A DNA stretch of 64,000 nucleotides. It comes from Rhodocyclales bacterium. Its GTDB lineage: Bacteria; Pseudomonadota; Gammaproteobacteria; Burkholderiales; Rhodocyclaceae. Location: positions 62,001 through 126,000 of the forward strand of contig JACRLX010000043.1 of the NCBI GenBank assembly GCA_016235165.1, in the 5' to 3' direction. Below the pieces are notes generated by a model. It was not told where the DNA came from and did not search any database. It saw only the letters and a list, made by a program, of their open reading frames with translations. Numbering within the stretch: the stretch's first letter is position 1; every line of letters begins with the position of its first letter. Positions 27,964 to 34,611 of the stretch are shown here, one piece after another. The position numbers and the translations under genes are program-made.

Positions 27964-27980
27964 AGATTGCCACACAATCT
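27964..27980. promoter_or_regulatory. Inverted repeat upstream of the GNAT/DUF1778 pair
   Basis: AGATTG and CAATCT separated by 5 bases, about 45 bases before the antitoxin start and just upstream of a minus-strand TACAAT-like -10 (27954-27959). A plausible autoregulation operator. Confidence 0.45.
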
Positions 27981-28015
27981 CCGCCATGGATAAATCGGAT
28001 TTCCTGAGTGGCGAA

Positions 28016-28254
28016 TCAGGCGATCTGCAACAAGGCCTTGAGCTTGGCCCGTACGTGCAGCATCACTTCAGCGGATACCTCGGCCTTTTTCTTCGCGTTC
28101 TTGGTCGTCATCGGGCAGCACACCACAATCCAGTCTTGCCGTTGTAGCGCGCGGGGCTTATTACCAGGGCCGGGCACCGTCCGGCCTGCTCATGGACGGC
28201 CTGCGGATCGAATTCCAGCCAGACCACGTGCCCGGCATCCGGCCCATGGGCCAT
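28016..28254 (-). pseudogene. Decayed mazF-like toxin copy
   Basis: Broken duplicate of the intact mazF at 29120-29455. The N-terminal 30 or so codons (GPDAGHVVWLEFDPQAVHEQ, then CPALVISPARYNGKTGL) and the last 23 or so (KKKAEVSAEVMLHVRAKLKA) match it closely. One base is lost after the GKTGL codons, shifting the frame, and about 24 codons between MTTK and KKKAEV are deleted. Only a few codons of an upstream mazE end (GKEVW) remain before the ATG at 28254. The residual product should be inactive. Confidence 0.85.
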
Positions 28255-28343
28255 TACCAGACCTCCTTGCCAAGGCCCCTGTCGGCAAAGGCCCGAGCGC
28301 GCCCCATCGAGACCGGCAGATCCTCGCTTGCCGCAAAAGAGCT

Positions 28344-28700
28344 TCAAGCCGGCCCGAGCAGACGGCGCAGCGCCGCTTCCACCCGTTTGCAATCCTTCGG
28401 TGCCAGGCTGCCCAGTTGTCCGCGAATCAGGCGATGGTCGAGCGTGAAGAGCTTGAAGCGTACCAGCGAGGGCGATGGCAAGCCGGCCGCCGCCAGGTCT
28501 TCCAGGGCGCAATCGAGCGGCCAGGGCGCATTGCCGACCGAGGTGATCATCGCCAGAACCGAGTGCCCCGCCGGGGCATTGAATGCCTTGGCATCCGAGA
28601 GCACCAGCGCCGGGCGGTGCTTCGTCGCCTGCCGGTCGGTGAACGGGAAAGGCACACGGAGAACCGCGAAGCGCTCAAAGCCCACGGTAGGCTTCCTCAT
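28344..28700 (-). CDS. PemK/MazF-like toxin
   Basis: 118 residues with the PemK/MazF-type barrel: RVPFPFTDRQATKHRPALVL, LSDAKAFNAPAGHSVLAMIT, and RFKLFTLDHRLIRGQLGSL. The RPALVL strand and the T/S-rich strand before VGN match mRNA interferases, though the family is divergent. ATG at 28700 lies inside the 3' end of the antitoxin gene (26-base overlap). It is a different subtype from the two other MazF-like genes nearby. Confidence 0.83.
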   Translation of the reverse strand: MRKPTVGFERFAVLRVPFPFTDRQATKHRPALVLSDAKAFNAPAGHSVLAMITSVGNAPWPLDCALEDLAAAGLPSPSLVRFKLFTLDHRLIRGQLGSLAPKDCKRVEAALRRLLGPA

Positions 28701-28905
28701 CCGCCTTGCCCGCCCACTCGGAAAGCGTGCCTTCCACCGCCCGCAGGTATTCGAGGTCGAGCGGCTGTGCCCGACGCACGATCGCCGTGCCGTCAGCGCC
28801 GACTTCCCAGGTAATCATGTCGCCCGGCGCGACGTGCAAGGCATTGCGCACATCCTGCGGAATCGTGGTCTGGCCCTTGGCGGTGATCTTGGCGACGGCG
28901 AGCAT
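28675..28905 (-). CDS. AbrB/MazE-type antitoxin
   Basis: 76 residues. The DNA-binding swapped hairpin is KITAKGQTTIPQDVRNAL followed by VAPGDMITWEVGADGTAIVR; an acidic, flexible C-terminus (EGTLSEWAGKADEEAYRGL) should bind the PemK-like toxin. ATG at 28905 has GGAGGAA upstream. The V-G-A-D-G-T-A segment of the AbrB hairpin is encoded by a copy of the dispersed repeat. Confidence 0.87.
   Translation of the reverse strand: MLAVAKITAKGQTTIPQDVRNALHVAPGDMITWEVGADGTAIVRRAQPLDLEYLRAVEGTLSEWAGKADEEAYRGL
28781..28806 (-). repeat. Dispersed repeat, copy G
   Basis: GAAGTCGGCGCTGAC, GGC, ACGGCGATCG: one mismatch in the core. In the AbrB antitoxin gene; read V-G-A-D-G-T-A. Because AbrB hairpins often have a D/G-rich turn here, this copy could be coincidental. 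Confidence 0.65.
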
Positions 28906-28916
28906 GGGATTCCTCC

Positions 28917-28968
28917 AGTAATGACGTCCTTACCGCATTACTTTATCGATCGAACGATGATCGGTCAA
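28917..28968 (-). promoter_or_regulatory. Promoter and operator of the AbrB/PemK pair
   Basis: On the minus strand: TTGACC (28963-28968), 17-bp spacer, TAAAGT (28940-28945). Just downstream an inverted repeat AGTAATG (28917-28923) / CATTACT (28936-28942) overlaps the -10, as expected for an autorepressed toxin-antitoxin operon. Confidence 0.65.
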
Positions 28969-29119
28969 GCGAGGATTCCGACTTGGCCGGCGCCTACGGC
29001 GGCGGCAAACACTGCCGCCAATTCGTCCGGTGCGGCCCATAACGGTCAGCGTTGAACGCGCGCTTCGCCTTGCCCACCCTTGGCACTGACCATACACCGG
29101 GATTGGGTCGCGGGAAGAA

Positions 29120-29455
29120 TCAGGCGATCTGCAGCAAGGCCTTGAGCTTGGCCCGTACGTGCAGCATCACTTCGGCCGAGACCTCGGCCTTCTTCTTTGC
29201 TCGCCGTACCTTCCAGTCCAGCGATTTCACCTGATCGGAGAGAATCGCACCCGGCTGGCCACCGGTATCCGCCAGCACCTCGAACGGGTGTCCCTTGATC
29301 TTCGTCGTCATCGGGCAGCACACCATCAATCCAGTCTTGCCGTTGTAGCGCGCGGGGCTCACCACCAGCGCCGGTCGCCGCCCGGCCTGCGTGTGACCGG
29401 CCTGGGGATCGAACTCCAGCCAGACCACGTGTCCGGCATCCGGCACATAGGCCAT
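29120..29455 (-). CDS. mazF: MazF-type mRNA interferase toxin
   Basis: 111-residue MazF/ChpB-type endoribonuclease. Family features: MAYVPDAGHVVWLEFDPQAG, then GRRPALVVSPARYNGKTGL, then CCPMTTKIKGHPFEV, GQPGAILSDQVKSLDWKVR. The R of GRRPA and the S/T of the CPMTTK and SDQVKSLDW motifs form the usual active-site groove. The mazE stop and mazF start share one base (TAATG). Its broken duplicate lies about 1.1 kb away at 28016-28254. Confidence 0.93.
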   Translation of the reverse strand: MAYVPDAGHVVWLEFDPQAGHTQAGRRPALVVSPARYNGKTGLMVCCPMTTKIKGHPFEVLADTGGQPGAILSDQVKSLDWKVRRAKKKAEVSAEVMLHVRAKLKALLQIA

Positions 29456-29697
29456 TACCAGACTTCCTTGCCGACCGGGGCGCCGAAATCGGCTTCATCG
29501 TGCCGATTGCGAGCCGAGATGCCATCGACCAGCGCATCGAGATCGTAGATGACCCGGTCTGATGGCTCGATCACGATCCTGCCCTGCGATACCGAGATGT
29601 TGACCCGCTGCTCGACCCCGAACGCGGCCTCACGCAAGACCGCCGCCGGCAGCCGAACGGCGGGGCTGTTCCCCCATTTGCGGATGGTGGTTTCCAT
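29455..29697 (-). CDS. mazE: MazE-type antitoxin
   Basis: 80 residues: METTIRKWGNSPAVRLPAAV is the MazE AbrB-like DNA-binding start, followed by LREAAFGVEQRVNISVSQGRI; the C-terminal half ending DEADFGAPVGKEVW binds MazF. ATG at 29697 is preceded by GGGAGGCAGC. A promoter with an operator-like inverted repeat is directly upstream. Confidence 0.93.
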   Translation of the reverse strand: METTIRKWGNSPAVRLPAAVLREAAFGVEQRVNISVSQGRIVIEPSDRVIYDLDALVDGISARNRHDEADFGAPVGKEVW

Positions 29698-29722
29698 GAC
29701 GCTGCCTCCCGGATGATATGTG

Positions 29723-29756
29723 TCTACATTGTAGATACATCCGATCCGGAATTCAA
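29723..29756 (-). promoter_or_regulatory. mazEF promoter with overlapping operator
   Basis: On the minus strand TTGAAT (29751-29756), exactly 17 bp, TACAAT (29728-29733). A perfect inverted repeat TCTACA-T-TGTAGA (29723-29735) covers the -10 box, so a MazE-type repressor bound there would block RNA polymerase. Confidence 0.78.
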
Positions 29757-29830
29757 GGCGCAAACGGTGAATGCCGTTCCGCGCCCACAAAGCTGTCATT
29801 CGTCGGCGCGCCGGTCAGGAACTTGCGCGC

Positions 29831-29885
29831 AGCGGCAACATACCCATCAGCGCAGCGGCGCGCATGATCAGGACCTTGGCTGTCG
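29831..29885 (-). pseudogene. Possible remnant of a DUF1778 antitoxin
   Basis: The minus strand encodes AKVLIMRAAALMGMLPL, close to AKALIERAAALMGTTVS of the intact DUF1778 antitoxin at 27653-27922. No start or toxin is attached and the flanks do not align. The 245 bases between the mazEF promoter and the ParE stop hold nothing else recognisable apart from the repeat at 30002. Confidence 0.4.
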
Positions 29886-30001
29886 CCGACCACCGCGCAA
29901 GCGCGCCCGGCAGCGCATCGTCAAAGACATACCGGACCCGATCGAGGGCGGCACCCGCATCACCGCTCTTGGCGGCGGTGAATTACCAGTTCTGACTTTC
30001 T

Positions 30002-30028
30002 GAAAGTCGGCGCTGGCGGGACGGCGAT
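30002..30028 (+). repeat. Dispersed GTCGGCGCTGGC repeat, copy H
   Basis: Exact AAAGTCGGCGCTGGC, GGG, ACGGCGAT: a full consensus match. Intergenic, touching the stop codon of the ParE-like gene. Confidence 0.9.
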
Positions 30029-30324
30029 CAGCCGCGCTGCAACCGTTCAGTGATCGAGGCGGGGCTCTGGCGGCAGTCAAGTACGCGCCAGACCTGAATT
30101 TCCTCCCCTTCGATACGATAGTAAATCGCATAGGGGAAGCGTCTGGACAGCGTGCGATGGTAGCCGAACACTTTCTGGTGGATGCCTGCATACAACAGCA
30201 GGGAGTCGATATCCGAGAACAGCGAGTCGAGAAAATAGTCGCCGAGACCCGTTTGCTGCCTTTCGTAGAACCGGCGCCCTGCTTCAAGGTCGCCGAGCGC
30301 CACGGTGAGCAGGCGAATTTTCAA
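30028..30324 (-). CDS. RelE/ParE-superfamily toxin
   Basis: 98 residues with the ParE-like pattern: ALGDLEAGRRFYERQQTGLG, then FLDSLFSDIDSLLLYAGIHQ, and the C-terminal beta strands FPYAIYYRIEGEEIQVWRVL followed by DCRQSP. These are the standard positions of the ParE/RelE core; which target (gyrase or ribosome) cannot be told. It overlaps its partner by ATGA (30321-30324). Confidence 0.88.
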   Translation of the reverse strand: MKIRLLTVALGDLEAGRRFYERQQTGLGDYFLDSLFSDIDSLLLYAGIHQKVFGYHRTLSRRFPYAIYYRIEGEEIQVWRVLDCRQSPASITERLQRG

Positions 30325-30542
30325 GCCTGTCCGTGTCCGCGCAGTTGCTCTTTGGCGTCGACCCAGTCCACGAAACCAGCGGTGCCCGCCGCCAGATCGC
30401 CCTCGGCCGCTTTCAAGGCCTGCTCATGCCACGCGGGCGATTCGAAGCCTCCATCCTGGCGGACGCAAAGCGAATCCCAAAGCGCTTCCATCAGTTTCAG
30501 CTTTTCTGAAACTGGCATTTCTGCGATATCGATGGTGGTCAT
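30321..30542 (-). CDS. Addiction-module antitoxin component
   Basis: 73 residues of the 'putative addiction module component' family that partners ParE/RelE-like toxins: IAEMPVSEKLKLMEALWDSL, ESPAWHEQALKAAEGDLAAG, FVDWVDAKEQLRGHG. ATG at 30542 has a GGGACAAACCC-type leader, only a weak ribosome-binding site. It lies 45 bases downstream of the XRE regulator on the same strand, so the three genes may form one transcript. Confidence 0.87.
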   Translation of the reverse strand: MTTIDIAEMPVSEKLKLMEALWDSLCVRQDGGFESPAWHEQALKAAEGDLAAGTAGFVDWVDAKEQLRGHGQA

Positions 30543-30587
30543 GGGTTTGTCCCTTTCTGTGCAACCAAGCGTCAATGCTAGCAAACT

Positions 30588-31004
30588 TCAGCCGCCCCCT
30601 GCGAACGGCACGATCCCGCTCGCCCGCGCCAAGGCCAGAATCACCTCGCGCGCCACCTTGCGCTGCGGCACAGGCAATTTGAGAAACAGCTCGAAGATTT
30701 CCCGCTCCTGATAGCCGATGCCCTCGTCCCATAGCTTGCGGCGGGCGCGGACTACCTTGGGTACCGCGTCGCCATAGCGCAACACCGACGGCTCAACGCC
30801 CAGCCATTCGGCCAGGCAAAGCAACTTGTCATGCGTAGGAATGCTCTCGCCGCGTAGCCAGTAGCGCACAGCATGGAGTGTGATCGGCTTACCCCAGTAG
30901 CGCTGATTGAATTCCCTTTCGATCACGGCCGGTCTGACTGGAATGCCAGCGTTTTCAAGCGCAGCCTGCAGTCGCTTGGCAAATTCTATTTTGGCTTGAT
31001 TCAT
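30588..31004 (-). CDS. XRE-type helix-turn-helix regulator
   Basis: 138 residues. An N-terminal HTH is visible: AKRLQAALENAGIPVRPAVI, then FNQRYWGKPITLHAVRYWLR (recognition helix), GESIPTHDKLLCLAEWLGV. The C-terminal helical tail ends in RASGIVPFAGGG and may mediate dimerisation. It is divergent from the speD-like gene, and the 83-bp gap holds three copies of ACGTAAATAT, so it probably controls its own gene and the speD operon. A role as a third component of the downstream toxin-antitoxin pair is the alternative. Confidence 0.8.
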   Translation of the reverse strand: MNQAKIEFAKRLQAALENAGIPVRPAVIEREFNQRYWGKPITLHAVRYWLRGESIPTHDKLLCLAEWLGVEPSVLRYGDAVPKVVRARRKLWDEGIGYQEREIFELFLKLPVPQRKVAREVILALARASGIVPFAGGG

Positions 31005-31024
31005 GGCGCCAAATTACGCAAACA

Positions 31025-31075
31025 ACGTAAATATCAATTAAACGGTAGTAATATTTACGTTGCGGACGTAAATAT
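31025..31075. promoter_or_regulatory. Operator array between the XRE regulator and speD
   Basis: ATATTTACGT (31051-31060) and ACGTAAATAT (31066-31075) form a perfect 10-bp inverted repeat with a 5-base centre. A third half-site ACGTAAATAT sits at 31025-31034, centred about 31 bp (three helical turns) from the centre of the palindrome. The AT-rich spacer contrasts sharply with the GC-rich flanks. Confidence 0.8.
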
Positions 31076-31087
31076 CTATTCACTTTC

Positions 31088-31492
31088 ATGGCTTACTTCG
31101 GAGAACACCTGACCTACGACGGCTATGGGGGCGACTACGGCGCGCTCGACTGCCGCGCTACCGTGGTCCAGGCGCTAAATGACCTTGTTACAGCACTGGG
31201 CATGACGCTTCTGGGCGGACCTGATGTCTATCGGGCATCAGCCAACGACAAGAAGGATCCAGGGGGCTGGACTGGCATGGTCGTCCTGCAGGAAAGCCAC
31301 ATCAGCATTCACACCTTTCCCGCGCGCGGCTTCATTTCCGCCGATGTCTATACCTGCAAGAACGGACTGGACGTCGATGCCATCAGACAATTCTTTCGTG
31401 CCCGCTTCAAGATTGCCGATGAAGAAATCAATTTCATCAAGCGGGGTACGCGGTACCCGCGCCAGAACATCCACCAACCGGGCGATGCCTGA
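31088..31492 (+). CDS. speD: SpeD-family (AdoMet decarboxylase-like) proenzyme
   Basis: 134-residue pyruvoyl-enzyme precursor of the small class 1b SpeD family, whose members decarboxylate S-adenosylmethionine for spermidine synthesis. Self-cleavage should occur before S70 in LQESHISIHTFP; H75 and C90 (VYTC) are at the spacing of the processing histidine and cysteine. However, the canonical HTWPE is HTFPA here, so the glutamate expected to hold the ribose is alanine, and the N-terminal HLxxEFYxC segment is HLTYDGYGG. Substrate may therefore differ from AdoMet. ATG at 31088 has no obvious ribosome-binding site. First gene of a probable operon with an ATP-grasp ligase 24 bases downstream. Confidence 0.82.
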   Translation: MAYFGEHLTYDGYGGDYGALDCRATVVQALNDLVTALGMTLLGGPDVYRASANDKKDPGGWTGMVVLQESHISIHTFPARGFISADVYTCKNGLDVDAIRQFFRARFKIADEEINFIKRGTRYPRQNIHQPGDA

Positions 31493-31516
31493 GTTGGCTA
31501 CTCCACGAGCAAGTGA

Positions 31517-32815
31517 ATGAACATCCTTTTCATTTCGGGCGAATTGATCGCCGGCGATCTCGCACTTCAATTGCAGCGCGAGGGAAATGCTGTGCGCCTG
31601 TTCATCGATTGCCCCGACCAACGCGACTGCCTGAATGGATTCGTACCCAAGACAGCGAACTGGGAAGCGGAGCTTGATTGGGTGGGAAAAGAAGGACTGA
31701 TCGTATTTGACGATGTCGGCTACGGCGAGACACAAGATCGCCTGCGTCATGAAGGCTATCGAGTAGCGGGCGGCAGTGCGGGTGGTGACCGGCTGGAGCA
31801 GGACCGCGCCTACGCCCAACAGGTGTTCGCCGATTGCGGCATGCGTGTTGAACCGGTCTACACCTTTGCCGACGCTGGCGACGCACTGGCCTTCGTCAGC
31901 GAGCACGGGGGTGCCTGGGTCGTAAAGCAGAACAACCATCAGAGCCACCTCAACTACGTCGGCGAGATGGATGACGGCAGCGATGTACGCGGCGTACTGG
32001 CAAGCTACAAGCACCTTGGCATTTGCAACATCTCGGTGCAGCGACGTTTGCAGGGGATCGAAATCGGGGTTGGCCGTTATTTCAACGGCCAAGACTGGGT
32101 TGGACCGATCGAGCTGAACCAGGAGCACAAAGGCCTGCTCAACTGTGAACTCGGCCCTAAGACCGGGGAGATGGGAACGCTGATGTGGTATTCCGAGAGC
32201 AGCCGCCTATTCGACGCGACGCTGGGACGACTCCGCGATCATCTGCGAGAGACGGACTTTCGTGGCGATATTGCTCTCAATTGTTTTGTTGATGACGAAA
32301 CGATTTGCCCCATCGAAGCTACAGCCCGCTTCGGTTGCCCGAGCACACATTTGCAATCCACTTTGCATCACACACCATGGACTGAATTGCTCAGTGCGGT
32401 GGCTGACGGTCGACCCTGTGACCTGAAAGTACGCGAAGGCTACGCCATTGGCGTGACGCTTGCCGTGCCCCCCTTTCCCTATCCTGCCGACCAGACCACC
32501 GGTGTCTCATCCGCTGGCCTGCCAATGCTGCTACGACGTCCGCTTACTTCCGACGAAGTCCGTCGCTTGCATCTGGAAGGCGTAGCGCTGTTGCAAGGCG
32601 AAGATGGCGAAGGCGACAAACGTACCGTACTGACCCACAGCCTGGGTTATGCGGTGTTTGTCACCGGTACGGGAGCAACCGTGGAAGCGGCTCAACAGGC
32701 TGCCTATGCGCTGGCCGGGAATGTCGTGATCCCGAAAGTGATGTATCGGACGGATATCGGCAATCGGTTTTTGCAGGGTGATGAAGTTCGCTTGCGCGAC
32801 TATGGCTGGCTATAG
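31517..32815 (+). CDS. ATP-grasp ligase related to PurD
   Basis: 432 residues with the PurD-like four-part layout: N-domain MNILFISGELIAGDLALQLQ, ATP-grasp core with WVVKQNNHQSHLNY (ATP-binding lysine) and YFNGQDWVGPIELNQEHKGL, then LGPKTGEMGTLMWYSE and IEATARFGCPSTHLQ (acidic/Mg2+ site), and a C-terminal domain (AIGVTLAVPPFPYP onward). PurD joins phosphoribosylamine to glycine; the general chemistry is an acyl-phosphate plus an amine giving an amide. Purine synthesis is unlikely here because of the context with the speD-like gene, a regulator and an exporter. Substrates are unknown. Confidence 0.82.
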   Translation: MNILFISGELIAGDLALQLQREGNAVRLFIDCPDQRDCLNGFVPKTANWEAELDWVGKEGLIVFDDVGYGETQDRLRHEGYRVAGGSAGGDRLEQDRAYAQQVFADCGMRVEPVYTFADAGDALAFVSEHGGAWVVKQNNHQSHLNYVGEMDDGSDVRGVLASYKHLGICNISVQRRLQGIEIGVGRYFNGQDWVGPIELNQEHKGLLNCELGPKTGEMGTLMWYSESSRLFDATLGRLRDHLRETDFRGDIALNCFVDDETICPIEATARFGCPSTHLQSTLHHTPWTELLSAVADGRPCDLKVREGYAIGVTLAVPPFPYPADQTTGVSSAGLPMLLRRPLTSDEVRRLHLEGVALLQGEDGEGDKRTVLTHSLGYAVFVTGTGATVEAAQQAAYALAGNVVIPKVMYRTDIGNRFLQGDEVRLRDYGWL

Positions 32816-32869
32816 CCCGTCCGCCATGATCCACCCACCCAACACAAAGCCCGGCGACGACCGCAACGC

Positions 32870-32895
32870 ACCGTCTCGCCAGCGCCGACTTTCCA
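32870..32895 (-). repeat. Dispersed GTCGGCGCTGGC repeat, copy I
   Basis: Exact AAAGTCGGCGCTGGC, GAG, ACGGTG. In the 189-bp gap between the ATP-grasp ligase and the EamA gene, which holds no other feature. Confidence 0.85.
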
Positions 32896-33004
32896 TATTT
32901 GAAAAGATCTCGCATGGCCGCCACATCTACGCGAATGTGGCGGGATGAACGCTTTGCGATAGTCCAGTAGAGCAAATCCCATTCAGACCTGGTTCATCCT
33001 CGCC

Positions 33005-33898
33005 GTGATCTCGCCGCTGCTGTGGGCGATGTGCAACCACATCGACAAGATCGTCCTCGAACGCTACTTCCGGGAGGGTGGAGTCGGCACGCTGATCATC
33101 GTTTCGGCGCTGGCCTCGGTGATCGCGACACCCATCCTGTACCTGATCGACCCGTCGGTGCTCGATGTCGGCCGGGGCAGCTTCGGCATCATCGTCATCA
33201 CTGCCGTGCTCGATGTCATCCTGCTCTGGGCTTACCTCAACGCCATGCAGCGCGACGACTCATCGCGGGTGATCGTCTATTACCAGCTGGTGCCGATCTT
33301 CGGCATCCTCGCCGGCTGGGTCTTTCTCGGCGAAATCATCGCCGGGGACCAGTTGCTGGCCATGAGTATCGTCATCCTCGGCACCGGCATCGTCTCCTTC
33401 GAGAACATCGAGAGCCGCTTCCACTTCAAGGGCCGCACGGTGGGCTTCATGCTGCTGGCCTGCGCCTGCTGGGCGGCGGAGCTGGCGATCTTCAAGGTGG
33501 TGGCGCTGGCGGAAAACCCCTGGCGCTCGCTGTTCTGGAAGCACATCGTACTGATGGTATTGGGGGTGCTGATGTACCTGTTCATTCCCCGCTACCGCAA
33601 CAGCTTTCAGGCGGCGATGCGAACCAATTCGGTCCCGCTGCTATCCGCCAACCTGCTCAATGAGGTGCTCTACATGCTGGGCACGGTGTCCTACGGCATA
33701 GCTGCGACGCTGGCGCCGGTGGCGCTGGTGCTGCTGACCGAAACCTTCCAGTCGATTTTCGTGTTTCTCATGGCGATCCTGCTCGCCCGCTTCGCGCCGC
33801 GCCTGGCGACGGAATCGGTAGACCGAAGCCACATTGCCCTGAAAGGAGTCGCGATATGCATTACCGGATACGGCACCTGGCTGCTGCTGGCGCGATGA
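33005..33898 (+). CDS. EamA/DMT-family transporter
   Basis: 297 residues in this reading, with about ten hydrophobic helices in two EamA repeats (for example LASVIATPILYLI, LLACACWAAELAIFKVVA, LVLLTETFQSIFVFLMAILL). Such permeases export amino acids, amines or other metabolites. GTG at 33005 starts MISPLLWAMCNHIDKIVLER; the frame stays open back to a TAG at 32960 and reads IQTWFILAV before it, so the true N-terminus is probably longer and may use ATT at 32981, or the start may be lost. It overlaps the next gene by ATGA. Probably exports the product of the upstream cluster (inference). Confidence 0.82.
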   Translation: MISPLLWAMCNHIDKIVLERYFREGGVGTLIIVSALASVIATPILYLIDPSVLDVGRGSFGIIVITAVLDVILLWAYLNAMQRDDSSRVIVYYQLVPIFGILAGWVFLGEIIAGDQLLAMSIVILGTGIVSFENIESRFHFKGRTVGFMLLACACWAAELAIFKVVALAENPWRSLFWKHIVLMVLGVLMYLFIPRYRNSFQAAMRTNSVPLLSANLLNEVLYMLGTVSYGIAATLAPVALVLLTETFQSIFVFLMAILLARFAPRLATESVDRSHIALKGVAICITGYGTWLLLAR

Positions 33899-34461
33899 AG
33901 GCGCGGCTCGCGACCGCGATGCTGGCGCTGGCGGTTCTCGCGGCGGAGGCGGCGCGAGCCGACGGCCCGAATCTCTGGATCGAGGCCTCGGTGCAACGCC
34001 CGCAGGCCGGCAAGCGCATCACCGAAACCCTGGCCTGGATCGATGGCCCGATCGCCGGCCCTGTCGGCTGGTTCGTGTTCGCCTACCAAGACTCGGACGG
34101 CTACCGCGAAATCTATGGCGGGCCGACGATACGCCCCCTACCGTGGCTGGAACTCGGCCTCGGGATGGGCCGCGAGAACGAAGGCAACCGCCATCGGCGC
34201 AGCGCGCATTTCTCGATCGACGGCGAGATCGGCTCGTTTGCCGGCTACTTCGAGAACGGCGCCTCGGGACCGGCGCACAAGCTGTACCTCAACTACTGGG
34301 CGACGCATTCGCTCGGCATTGGTCTGATGGAAGATTTCTCCGGTCGCGGCCCGCGCGTGGTGCTGCGGCTTGGTGAAAAGGCCAATCTTTGGGGGGCGCT
34401 GCTGCGCGACCGCGCCGATGGCGCGACCAGGGGCATCGCGGGACTGAACTGCCAGTTCTGA
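33895..34461 (+). CDS. Small secreted protein, probable outer-membrane beta-barrel (copy 1)
   Basis: 188 residues, not recognised as a named family. A signal peptide (MKARLATAMLALAVLAAEAARA) ends near residue 23 before DGPNLW. The rest alternates aromatic/hydrophobic and polar residues (WFVFAYQDSDGYREIYGG, LELGLGMG, GSFAGYFENG, HKLYLNYWA) and ends in phenylalanine, as outer-membrane barrels recognised by BAM do. The last residues are N-C-Q-F versus N-Y-Q-F in copy 2. Overlaps the EamA gene by ATGA. A porin for the compound exported by EamA is possible but speculative. Confidence 0.75.
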   Translation: MKARLATAMLALAVLAAEAARADGPNLWIEASVQRPQAGKRITETLAWIDGPIAGPVGWFVFAYQDSDGYREIYGGPTIRPLPWLELGLGMGRENEGNRHRRSAHFSIDGEIGSFAGYFENGASGPAHKLYLNYWATHSLGIGLMEDFSGRGPRVVLRLGEKANLWGALLRDRADGATRGIAGLNCQF

Positions 34462-34468
34462 AGGCCAG

Positions 34469-34489
34469 GAGTCGGCGCTGGTGAAACCC
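34469..34489 (+). repeat. Dispersed repeat, copy J
   Basis: AGGAGTCGGCGCTGG then TGAAACC: the left half matches, the right half diverges. It lies 8 bases after the stop of the secreted protein and is duplicated as copy M. Confidence 0.65.
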
Positions 34490-34611
34490 CCACGCAGCTG
34501 GGCGATCGAGCAAAATGCGCTCTCCTCGCCGCTGCGGATGGCGGGACGGCGTGGACTATTGCCGAGCTTCCGACTAGACGGGACAGGACGCGGTTACCGC
34601 CAGATAGCCGG

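Larger units (their letters stand above)
32974..34549 (+). repeat. Segmental duplication, copy 1 (intact)
   Basis: Segment carrying the EamA permease gene, the small secreted protein gene and about 90 bases of tail. It recurs at 35747-36558 in shortened form. Both copies begin AAATCCCATTCAGACCTGG and both end GCGGATGGCGGGACGG. Confidence 0.85.
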
